DNA of 28,662 nt from Candidatus Bathyarchaeota archaeon. GTDB lineage: Archaea > Thermoproteota > Bathyarchaeia > 40CM-2-53-6. Below, in pieces: positions 6,869 through 13,835 of this stretch. The DNA lies in contig VBBE01000146.1 in the NCBI GenBank assembly GCA_005884605.1, forward strand, positions 1 through 28,662. The letters are read 5' to 3'. The notes under the pieces were generated by a model. It searched no databases. It was not told where the DNA came from and was given only the letters and a program-made list of their open reading frames with translations. A program made the translations under genes and the position numbers. The first letter of the stretch is position 1. Every line of letters begins with the position of its first letter.

Positions 6869-8203
6869 TTGGATCCTTGGGACATCGTGATTATTGGCGG
6901 CGGCATCCTCGGGACCTCCCTTTCCTATTGGCTCGAGAACCAGTATGAGGGCCGAATGGCAGTTGTCGAGAAGGAGCAGCAAGTTGCGGTTCACACGTCC
7001 AAGAGGAACACTGGGGTCGTACACCGTCCCTTCTATCTAGACCCTGTCAAACGCCGAGTCTTCGCACGATCCTCCCAGGCAGCTTATGGGATGTGGAAGT
7101 CATACGCGAAAGAGCGAGGTCTACCCTGGTCGCCTGTGACAACATTGGAGGCGGCGACACGAGACTCGGACATGAAGCGGGTGGAGAAGTACTATCACTG
7201 GGGAATAGAGAACGGAATGGGAGAAGACGAGCTGGAAATTCTATCCGCAGAGGAAGTGCGAAGGCTCGAGCCTCACGTGAGGTCTCACGGGGCCATATGG
7301 TCGAAGACAGACACTTCGGTTGACTATCCGTCGTTTACGCGATCGCTGCGAAGTGACGCGGAACGTGAAGGTGCCAGATTCATTCTCGGTTTCGAGGTCA
7401 AATCGATCCAAGTGACCAAAGACTTCTTAGAGATTCAGCCCAAAAATGGGGGTGAGGCGATACGGACTCGTTTCTTGGTGAACTGCGCAGGAGGAAACTC
7501 CGTGCGGATAGCCCACATGCTTGGCGTCGGGAGAGAATATGCTGACCTCAACTTTCGTGGAGAATACTGGGAAGTCGGAGAGGAATGGCGATACCTAGCC
7601 ACGAGGAACATCTACACAGTAGCACAACATCCTGAGTTGCCCTTCCTTGATCCGCACTGGATATGCCGTGCGGATGGGCGTCGAGAGATAGGACCCAACG
7701 CCGTCCCTGTTGCCGGACCCTACACGTACAGGGGCTTTTTCAAGAACCCGATACAAGCCTTGGAGAAGATTCTAGAGCCTCCGATGATGAACAAGATCGC
7801 TCTTCTATACAACAAGGACTTCTTAACCCTCGCAGGGGAAGAATGGAAATCGTCCATCTTCAAGTCAGAAATGGCGAGAAGGGTGCAGGAGTTCATTCCA
7901 GAACTCAAACTGGACTATCTGGTCAAACCTGGTATTGCAGGGGTCCGGGCGCAAGTCATAGATCGAAACGGGAACTTCATCAAGGAAGCTATCGAGATAA
8001 AGGGCCCCTTGTCGTACCACGTTACCAACTATAACTCACCAGGAGCCACCGGGTCCCCCGCTTACGCTGCTTGGTTGGTCGAAAAGCTTGGTTCTCTCGG
8101 CTATATCGGTCTCAAGAGAAGGACGTCCGTAAGGTCCAAAGGTCCTTGGGACTATGAGTCCATCACCGGTATGATAGGCGACACTCCGAAAATAGTGGGG
8201 TAA
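6869..8203 (+). CDS. FAD-dependent oxidoreductase, LhgO (L-2-hydroxyglutarate dehydrogenase)-like
   Basis: A 444-aa flavoprotein of the D-amino-acid-oxidase/glycerol-3-phosphate-dehydrogenase superfamily. The N-terminus DIVIIGGGILGTSLSYWLE holds the dinucleotide-binding GxGxxG (about 10-15), with the acidic strand end VVEKE near 35. RNTGVVHRPFY is typical of the L-2-hydroxyglutarate oxidase branch, as are TSVDYPSFTRSL and RFLVNCAGG, and later PGIAGVRAQV. The family oxidises 2-hydroxy acids with FAD and passes electrons to a quinone. The start is TTG at 6869, chosen because a strong Shine-Dalgarno lies about 10 bases upstream and the dinucleotide fold starts four residues in. The exact substrate is uncertain. 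Confidence 0.87.
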   Translation: MDPWDIVIIGGGILGTSLSYWLENQYEGRMAVVEKEQQVAVHTSKRNTGVVHRPFYLDPVKRRVFARSSQAAYGMWKSYAKERGLPWSPVTTLEAATRDSDMKRVEKYYHWGIENGMGEDELEILSAEEVRRLEPHVRSHGAIWSKTDTSVDYPSFTRSLRSDAEREGARFILGFEVKSIQVTKDFLEIQPKNGGEAIRTRFLVNCAGGNSVRIAHMLGVGREYADLNFRGEYWEVGEEWRYLATRNIYTVAQHPELPFLDPHWICRADGRREIGPNAVPVAGPYTYRGFFKNPIQALEKILEPPMMNKIALLYNKDFLTLAGEEWKSSIFKSEMARRVQEFIPELKLDYLVKPGIAGVRAQVIDRNGNFIKEAIEIKGPLSYHVTNYNSPGATGSPAYAAWLVEKLGSLGYIGLKRRTSVRSKGPWDYESITGMIGDTPKIVG

Positions 8204-8239
8204 GACGCCGAATCGGGAGGTCGCGAGGATCGTGCTTAC

Positions 8240-8977
8240 TCAGGGGATTGAGTACCTGAAATTCTTCCAGATGCCTGTCGCGCCTTGACCATGGACTGAT
8301 GTGCTGCCCTTCTCTGGGTCTACAGGCTTGAGTGTGAAGAGTCCCCAGCCCACGAGAATGTCCTTTGGAGCTGCCGGGAGGCTCTCTGTCTTGAAGAACT
8401 CCTTTCCATCGACAATCCATTCGGCCCTCTTCCTTTGCGCGTCTATTCTGACCATGTAGTGGTGCATCATTTCGGGCTTTGTGTGGACCCCGGAAAACGG
8501 GGCCTCGATTAGATATGTGAACGCTGTCTTTTCATCCGTGACACCGGGAATCAGGAGTCGCTCGTAGATTGCTCCTATCTTCTTTCCGGTTGTAATGAAG
8601 TCGAAGATCATTCCGGTCGCGAAATCCATGAGTATGAGGCCCGCGAACGCGTCCTGCAAATCCTCAGCGTTGCTTCGATAAGTCTCGGCTCCCATCTCAG
8701 CCTCGAAGACCGTTACTTGATCACGCGATACTGGAAAGGTTCTCGTGGAGGCGTACAGTTGTTTCGGATCGTCGAACATGTGGATCTTGTCATGCTTCCG
8801 CGTGAAGGGATCCACGGTCAGCGCTAGACCGCCATTCCGAGATGCTATCTTGGCCTTTGGTTCGTCCCAGACCCAATTCTCGTCATTGCCCATCGGGAAG
8901 CTGAGAATCTTCCATTTAGAAGCGTCAACCCGGCCCTTGGACATATCATCGTAAAGATTTGTCTCGGTTTTCAACAA
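8240..8977 (-). CDS. Conserved-looking soluble protein, probable beta-sandwich (DUF6081-like?)
   Basis: A 245-aa protein with no signal peptide or membrane segment. It opens with YDDMSKGRVDASKWKIL, is rich in alternating strand patterns and aromatic residues (NWVWDEP, FEAEMGAET, WIVDGKEFF) and ends GATGIWKNFRYS. The layout recalls concanavalin-like/glycoside-hydrolase-16-type beta-sandwich folds and, loosely, the DUF6081 group; this is recall, not a search result. The usual catalytic ExDxxE of GH16 is not visible, so I do not call it an enzyme. The start is a TTG at 8977 (two tandem TTG codons). It is convergent with the FAD oxidoreductase gene, 36 bp apart. Confidence 0.6.
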   Translation of the reverse strand: MLKTETNLYDDMSKGRVDASKWKILSFPMGNDENWVWDEPKAKIASRNGGLALTVDPFTRKHDKIHMFDDPKQLYASTRTFPVSRDQVTVFEAEMGAETYRSNAEDLQDAFAGLILMDFATGMIFDFITTGKKIGAIYERLLIPGVTDEKTAFTYLIEAPFSGVHTKPEMMHHYMVRIDAQRKRAEWIVDGKEFFKTESLPAAPKDILVGWGLFTLKPVDPEKGSTSVHGQGATGIWKNFRYSIP

Positions 8978-9059
8978 GGCTGTATCAATGCCACGTTGGA
9001 CCGGGTACCGGATTTAATTCTTCTGAAAATGCTTCACAGGCTAGTACCAGGAAAGTCAT

Positions 9060-9494
9060 TCAGGGAGGAGGCTGGCCCTTTGGTTCCCAGAGCTCAATCC
9101 GGTTGCCTTCAGGATCGATAATCCACCCGAACTTGCCGTATTCATATTCCTCTCTCTTGTCGTCGACTTTCACGCCTTCTCGTTTAAGCTGATCCAATAG
9201 TCTGTCAAGATCTTTGACTCGGAAGTTGATCATGAACGGCGAAGCACTCGGACCAAAATATTTCGTGTCATGCGGAAATATTGACCAGACGGTGTAGCCG
9301 ACTTGTTTGGTATCGTCTTTCTCCCGCCATTGAAACATGGTCGTGCTAGATCCTTCACTTTCGGGTTTGACCCCCAGATGGGTCGTATACCATGACATCA
9401 GTTTTCCAGGGTCTTTTGCCTTGAAGAATACTCCACCAATCCCAGTGACCCGGGTTGCACCTGACGCGTGATCTCTAGGAGACTGACTAGTCAT
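9060..9494 (-). CDS. VOC (glyoxalase/bleomycin-resistance) family protein
   Basis: A 144-aa vicinal-oxygen-chelate fold protein. It shows VTGIGGVFFKAKDPGKLMSWYTTHLGV, then SPFMINFRVKDLDRLLDQLKREG and the final GWIIDPEGNRIELWEP. The last Glu of RIELWEP matches the conserved metal ligand, but the usual His in the first strand is absent (GGVFFKA), so the metal site may be altered. Substrate unknown. It starts 6 bp after the stop of the Nob1-like gene on the same strand and is probably the last gene of the NAD kinase operon. Confidence 0.88.
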   Translation of the reverse strand: MTSQSPRDHASGATRVTGIGGVFFKAKDPGKLMSWYTTHLGVKPESEGSSTTMFQWREKDDTKQVGYTVWSIFPHDTKYFGPSASPFMINFRVKDLDRLLDQLKREGVKVDDKREEYEYGKFGWIIDPEGNRIELWEPKGQPPP

Positions 9495-9500
9495 TTGGAT

Positions 9501-10028
9501 TCATCTCGCGGATTGACCTCGAGATATTTTGGATCGCGACAACACCTTCCTTTTCAGCTCGGTTCCGCACACCCTACACGTTTTTTCTGGTCCCGTAGAT
9601 CTCCGATGGCAGGCTGGGCAGTACATTATCCAGTCAAGCTTGTGAGCGATCCCAAAATTGGCTAGTGATCCATAGTTGAGATTAAGATGCTCAGCCATGT
9701 TCTGCACGGCGTAATCATCGCTGACGATGACAGGCTCTTGCCCATCTAGTTTTAGGTCCAGAGCGAGAGCGACAACCTCTCGATCCGCCTGCGAAACATG
9801 ACCCTTCTCACCTGCTTTGGTGCTGACTGCTTCGACCGATTCCAAGGCACGGGGAGATGGGAACCTGAGAATCACCTTACCCTTCTCCTTGTTCACGTGA
9901 AATCGCAACTGTGTCATCGTTCCCCTCATCAGTTCGTCCTCCACCGCCGGGACCGTGTACACCTCTCCGGTCCGGGTCGGGTTGAAGCCCATGATGAACG
10001 CTGACGTATCGAGGACGAGCACCTTCAA
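9501..10028 (-). CDS. nob1: Nob1-like rRNA endonuclease (PIN domain + zinc ribbon)
   Basis: A 175-aa protein: PIN nuclease domain (about 1-125) and C-terminal zinc ribbon. Acidic PIN residues are visible: D7 in VLDTSAF, E30 in VPAVEDEL, D82 in QADREVVALAL and D104/D105 in VSDDYAV. The ribbon has CPAC (137-140) and CRVC (151-154). In archaea and eukaryotes Nob1 cuts the 3' end of small-subunit rRNA precursor, with the ribbon helping to bind rRNA. Length and domain order fit the archaeal family. The TTG start at 10028 overlaps the NAD kinase TGA by 4 bp (TTGA), indicating translational coupling. Confidence 0.92.
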   Translation of the reverse strand: MKVLVLDTSAFIMGFNPTRTGEVYTVPAVEDELMRGTMTQLRFHVNKEKGKVILRFPSPRALESVEAVSTKAGEKGHVSQADREVVALALDLKLDGQEPVIVSDDYAVQNMAEHLNLNYGSLANFGIAHKLDWIMYCPACHRRSTGPEKTCRVCGTELKRKVLSRSKISRGQSAR

Positions 10029-10864
10029 CCGTTTTCCCTTTCGGAGAACAATCTTCTGAGACTCCTCTGGAGAAATGAGTCGCCGAACCTAACGAAAAAC
10101 GTACTGTTGCCGGATTTTCTGAACGACAACGACTGCCCGATCCCTATCTCCCTTTCAAGACGACCATCTACCACCAGGTTAGCACTTGGACCCGGCTCTG
10201 CCACTCGCAGCTGAACGCCAGCCTTCACCGGTGCGACGATCGACTTGACTGGTTGCAGAGGGGCAATAAGCGTTAGCGACACGCTATCCATTGAGGTTTC
10301 GAGAACTGGCCCTCCCGCTGAGAAGGAATGGGCTGTCGAGCCGGTTGGAGTGGAGACGATGATTCCATCGGCCCGAGCCTGGAAAACAGATTTGCCCCGA
10401 AAGGCTAGACTGAGGTTAAGCATCTTGGCCGGTATGGTTGGAAGTAGGAGCGCCTCGTTGAGCGCTTCGCTCACAACTTGGTTCCGGTGAACCACCGACA
10501 GCTTCCACTGCTCCTCCAACTCATAGTTGCCCTTCTCCCACTTGGTGAAAGCGGCCTCGAACTCGGAAGGTTCGACCTCGGTAAGGTACCCTCTCCGCCC
10601 CATGTTTACCGCCAGGATCGGGGTTTTTGGTTTCAACATCTCCTTAGCCGCCTTCAGTACAGTGCCATCTCCTCCGAGGGTTACTAGGAGCTCGACTTCC
10701 ATTCGGCTGAGAGGCTTGCCCCCAGGAATCTTCGCAGATCTTCCTAGATCTTCGTCGGGGACAGATCTGAAGCCGTGCTGTTCGATTATCCTGTGAATCC
10801 TCCTGGCCTCGGTGAGGATTTCCTTCGAGCCTTTCTTAGCTAGGATGCCGACTGCCTTGAGCAT
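10025..10864 (-). CDS. nadK: NAD kinase
   Basis: A 279-aa ATP/polyphosphate-NAD kinase, making NADP from NAD. Diagnostic motifs are GGDGT (64-68, catalytic Asp), the NE pair at 136-137 (LNEALLLP) and STPTGSTAHSFSAGGP (171-186), the NAD/phosphate site. The length is typical. The start is ATG at 10864. It is first in a tight minus-strand operon with the Nob1-like nuclease and a VOC protein. A TATA-like element on the minus strand (tctaaaag, around 10941-10948) may be its promoter; that is weak. Confidence 0.96.
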   Translation of the reverse strand: MLKAVGILAKKGSKEILTEARRIHRIIEQHGFRSVPDEDLGRSAKIPGGKPLSRMEVELLVTLGGDGTVLKAAKEMLKPKTPILAVNMGRRGYLTEVEPSEFEAAFTKWEKGNYELEEQWKLSVVHRNQVVSEALNEALLLPTIPAKMLNLSLAFRGKSVFQARADGIIVSTPTGSTAHSFSAGGPVLETSMDSVSLTLIAPLQPVKSIVAPVKAGVQLRVAEPGPSANLVVDGRLEREIGIGQSLSFRKSGNSTFFVRFGDSFLQRSLRRLFSERENG

Positions 10865-10981
10865 GGCTTTCCAGATCGGGGAGAACGGGAACGGACCAGT
10901 TGAAAAGAATTCTCTAGGAATACCCTTCGAATCACGCGAAGTCTTTTAGATGAAATCCGAGGACAGAGGATAGTCTTTGAT

Positions 10982-11003
10982 ACCGCAATACGGCGATTGC
11001 GGT
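10982..11003. terminator. 8-bp perfect hairpin downstream of the Gfo/Idh gene
   Basis: ACCGCAAT (10982-10989) pairs perfectly with ATTGCGGT (10996-11003) around a 6-nt loop. It lies 60 bp beyond the stop of the GC-rich dehydrogenase gene (minus strand) and before the NAD kinase operon. No U-tract follows on either strand, so a classic intrinsic terminator is not proven; an operator or transfer scar is equally possible. Confidence 0.3.
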
Positions 11004-11062
11004 TACATAACACCCCTAGCCAAAGCCGCACACGTTCGCTCTTAGAGACGCTTCTCGCCGGA

Positions 11063-12184
11063 TCAACCGAGCGTTTGACGCTGACCGGTTGCCGCGGCCC
11101 TCTCGATCGCGTTCAGCATGCGATGGCGCGTGACCGCATCGTCGAACGTGGGGCAGAAATGCGTTCCCTCGCGATAATCGCGGGCGAAACGAGCGTACGC
11201 TTGGGCGACGTTGGTGAAAGGGCCTTGCTGCGGCGACCACCGATACTGCTCCGGCACGGGCAGCACCTCGAGCGAGGACTGCGCGCCCTTGCCGCCGCTA
11301 ACGGTCATCTCGAAGATCTGGGCCTGGCCGCCGGCAGCGGTGAGCTGCAGATCGCCCTCGGTGCCGTTGATCTCCCAGAGCAGGTTGGTGCCCCGCGAAA
11401 CGCCGCCTCGATAATGGATCGAGAGCGCGGCCCCACCCTCGAGCAGTCCGCTTACCAACACCTGATCATCCGCGTTCATGGGCTTGCTTTCTTCCGTCCC
11501 CGCGATCGTGAAGGACTTTCGGCGCACGGTCATGGTGGCCGAGAGCTCTCGCACTTCGCCGAGGCAGTGACACAGCGCGTCCGCCGCGTGGCCGAGCGCG
11601 ATCGAGAGCATGGTCGCGCCGTTTTTCTTGTCGTTGAGGTAGGCGTTGTACGGCTCCACCGTTGGTCCCCAGCCCATTCCCGAACCGATCAACGTGGTGG
11701 AGAGCACCTCACCGACGTAACCTATCTTGATCAGGTCGTGTACGTAAGCCACCGACGGCGCAGAACGGGCCTGCAGTCCCGCCACGGCGAGGACGCCCTT
11801 CTTCTTCGCCAGTGCGGCCAAGGTCTGCGCCTCTTTCAAGCCGTTACCAAGTGGCCATTCGCAGTACACGGCCTTGCCCGCGTCGAGCGCGACAGTCGCC
11901 AGTTCGAGGTGATACGGCACTTTCACGGTGATGGCGACGACGTCCACGTCGGCCCTGTTCACAAGGTCTTGGTGATTGTCGAACGCGACAGGCACATCAA
12001 AGAGCTTGCTGGCGGCGTCGGCAGATTCGCGTCGGCTGGTGGACAGCACCGTGATCTCAAAGTCATCCGAGAGCGACTTCAGTGCAGGAATATGTGCCTG
12101 CGCCGCCCATCCGCGATCCGGGTTGGCGCCGATGATGCCAACACGAATCCTCTTGGTTCCACCCTTGCTCATGGCGGTCTTCAT
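11063..12184 (-). CDS. Gfo/Idh/MocA-family NAD(P)-dependent dehydrogenase (probably bacterial origin)
   Basis: A 373-aa oxidoreductase. The N-terminal Rossmann domain shows RVGIIGANPDRGWAAQAHIPAL, then VDVVAITVKVPYH and the signature AVYCEWPLG; the equivalent of the usual EKP Lys is replaced (EWP). The C-terminal alpha/beta domain contains LSIALGHAADALCHCLGEV and INGTEGDLQL. Gal80/galactose-dehydrogenase-like relatives act on sugars. The gene is much more GC-rich than its neighbours (for example 44 of 60 bases at 11281-11340) and has a bacterial-style Shine-Dalgarno AGGAGAG 7-8 bases before the ATG. These features suggest recent transfer from a bacterium. Substrate unknown. Confidence 0.93.
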   Translation of the reverse strand: MKTAMSKGGTKRIRVGIIGANPDRGWAAQAHIPALKSLSDDFEITVLSTSRRESADAASKLFDVPVAFDNHQDLVNRADVDVVAITVKVPYHLELATVALDAGKAVYCEWPLGNGLKEAQTLAALAKKKGVLAVAGLQARSAPSVAYVHDLIKIGYVGEVLSTTLIGSGMGWGPTVEPYNAYLNDKKNGATMLSIALGHAADALCHCLGEVRELSATMTVRRKSFTIAGTEESKPMNADDQVLVSGLLEGGAALSIHYRGGVSRGTNLLWEINGTEGDLQLTAAGGQAQIFEMTVSGGKGAQSSLEVLPVPEQYRWSPQQGPFTNVAQAYARFARDYREGTHFCPTFDDAVTRHRMLNAIERAAATGQRQTLG

Positions 12185-12464
12185 ATCTTTCTCTCCTAAA
12201 AAATTGTTAGCGGCGGATCCTCGCCTTCAACTGTTGAACCCAGTACGCAATGATCTTCCGATTTGATACTTGCCCAGCAGATATTCGGACTCCGACACCA
12301 TTTGAAGAAGCTAGAGAAAGCCATGAGTTTAGAGGAGTACACCCGTACATCGACGAAACCGGAAGGGAAAAACTCAGGCAGATGGCATCGGGAGGGAAAT
12401 CTTAACATCGTCATCAACCTTTTAGATGCAGTCCTAGAACCGCTCGCCGTCGAGACGCAATTTC
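12185..12464. other. Intergenic region between Gfo/Idh gene and aIF5A, with candidate aIF5A promoter
   Basis: No convincing gene in these 280 bp. Short open frames on both strands lack protein-like composition. The plus strand has a TATA-like cttttagat near 12419-12427, about 40 bp before the aIF5A ATG, preceded by an A-rich BRE-like stretch; this would give a short leader. The Shine-Dalgarno of the minus-strand gene lies at the left edge. Confidence 0.35.
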
Positions 12465-12860
12465 ATGAGCAAGCCTGTCGAAGTTGGCAGTCTGAAGATT
12501 GGCCAGTACGTCCTCATTGATGGTGAACCGTGCAGAATTGTAGAGTTCGAGAAATCCAAGCCCGGCAAGCATGGCTCCGCAAAGGCAAGAATCGTTGCGA
12601 TAAGCGCATTCACAGGCCAGAAGAAGAACCTCATCAGCCCTGTCGACGGCAAGGCCGAGGTCCCGCTCATAGACAAGCGAACGGGACAGGTTCTTTCCAT
12701 CTCAGGAAATCTTCTCCAAGTGATGGACATGGAGAATTATCAGACATTTGAGACGCCCATGCCGGACGATGAGGACTTGAAGAAGCAAATGACTTCCGGA
12801 ATCGAGGTCGAGTACTGGAGCGTTATGGGACGGAACATGGTCGTCCGCCGAAAGGGCTGA
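12465..12860 (+). CDS. eif5A: Translation initiation factor 5A (aIF5A)
   Basis: A 131-aa protein with the two-domain layout of aIF5A: an SH3-like N-terminal domain and an OB-fold C-terminal domain (VLSISGNLLQVMDMENYQTFETPMP). The hypusination loop reads KSKPGKHGSAKAR, and K35 is the lysine converted to (deoxy)hypusine. The factor binds the ribosomal E-site and relieves stalling. Length and start (ATG 12465) are standard. The next gene encodes deoxyhypusine synthase, the enzyme that modifies this lysine, so substrate and modifying enzyme sit side by side. Confidence 0.97.
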   Translation: MSKPVEVGSLKIGQYVLIDGEPCRIVEFEKSKPGKHGSAKARIVAISAFTGQKKNLISPVDGKAEVPLIDKRTGQVLSISGNLLQVMDMENYQTFETPMPDDEDLKKQMTSGIEVEYWSVMGRNMVVRRKG

Positions 12861-12918
12861 GCAGTCCATTACGGGTAAAAATCCTTCAAGAGTAAAACAC
12901 GTACGGCTTTGGCCGGGA

Positions 12919-13833
12919 ATGACGGCCGGTGCTCTCGTCCAAGAGATGAGCGCAACCGGGGTCCTAGGTGGAGGCCGAATCGGGGCAGCCGCCGATGTTG
13001 TCGAAGAAATGTTCCGAGGGCCAGACTTCACAAATTTCCTGACACTCGCAGGGCCAATGGTTCCATCTGGATTCCGATTGGTCATTGGAGATTTGATCGA
13101 TCGAGGGTTTCTCGACGCGATCGTGACCACAGGGGCGAACCTGACCCATGATGTGATCGAGGCCCTTGGCCTGCACCATTATCAGGGCACGTTCCAAGTC
13201 GACGATCGTCTTCTGATCAAGAAAGGGTACAGTCGAATCGCGGACATCTTTGTCAAAGAAGAATCATTCCAGATTCTAGACAAGACTGTCCGAAGGCTTC
13301 TTGGAAATATTCCAGCCGATCAGAGGCGAGGAGTGGCATTCTCAGACATCCTAGGAAAAATCGGCCTCCTCCTGCAAGACAAAGATTCGATTCTACACAA
13401 AGCTGCCCGAAACAAAGTCAAGGTCTTCTCGCCGGGTCTCCTCGACTCGATCCTTGGTCTTAGCCTCTGGAGCTTCTCTCAGACAGAATTGCTACAGTTG
13501 AACCCGATGACAGACGTGACGAACATGGTAGAAATGGCAATGACCTCGAAAAAACTCGGAGTCCTGATTCTGGGCGGCGGATTGCCCAAACATCACACTC
13601 TCTTGGCCAGTGTTTTGCGAGAGGGGGTTGATGCAGCGGTTCAGATAACCGCAGATAGACCCGAGCCGGGAGGACTGAGTGGTGCTCCGTTGGCTGAGTC
13701 GATCAGTTGGAGGAAAATCCGGAAAGGAGGAAGGTTCGTAGATGTATACGGCGATGCAACTGTTTGCTTCCCGCTGATAATGGCCGCTGTTCTCGCCAAG
13801 GTTAAGAAGCGCGCGAGAAGGTTGAGAGAGTAG
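12919..13833 (+). CDS. dhs: Deoxyhypusine synthase
   Basis: A 304-aa enzyme, from the first ATG, that transfers the aminobutyl group of spermidine to K35 of aIF5A, using NAD. Visible motifs are TLAGPMVPSGFR, DAIVTTGANLTHD, the GGGLPKHH loop and SWRKIRKGGRFVDVYGDAT, whose Lys matches the catalytic lysine of the family. The start is uncertain: the same frame is open leftwards and encodes GKNPSRVKHVRLWPG directly before this Met, like the usual N-terminal lead of the family, yet no ATG/GTG/TTG occurs there; an ATT lies at 12868. The gene lies 58 bp after aIF5A and 2 bp before the SRP54 start. Confidence 0.94.
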   Translation: MTAGALVQEMSATGVLGGGRIGAAADVVEEMFRGPDFTNFLTLAGPMVPSGFRLVIGDLIDRGFLDAIVTTGANLTHDVIEALGLHHYQGTFQVDDRLLIKKGYSRIADIFVKEESFQILDKTVRRLLGNIPADQRRGVAFSDILGKIGLLLQDKDSILHKAARNKVKVFSPGLLDSILGLSLWSFSQTELLQLNPMTDVTNMVEMAMTSKKLGVLILGGGLPKHHTLLASVLREGVDAAVQITADRPEPGGLSGAPLAESISWRKIRKGGRFVDVYGDATVCFPLIMAAVLAKVKKRARRLRE

Positions 13834-13835
13834 TC

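Noticed and set aside
10997..12199. 400-codon open frame on the plus strand
   Set aside because: It lies antisense to the Gfo/Idh dehydrogenase. Its Arg/His-rich translation is typical of a shadow of a GC-rich gene.
12196..12417. 73-codon minus-strand frame upstream of the Gfo/Idh gene
   Set aside because: Composition is not protein-like, and it covers the promoter region of aIF5A.
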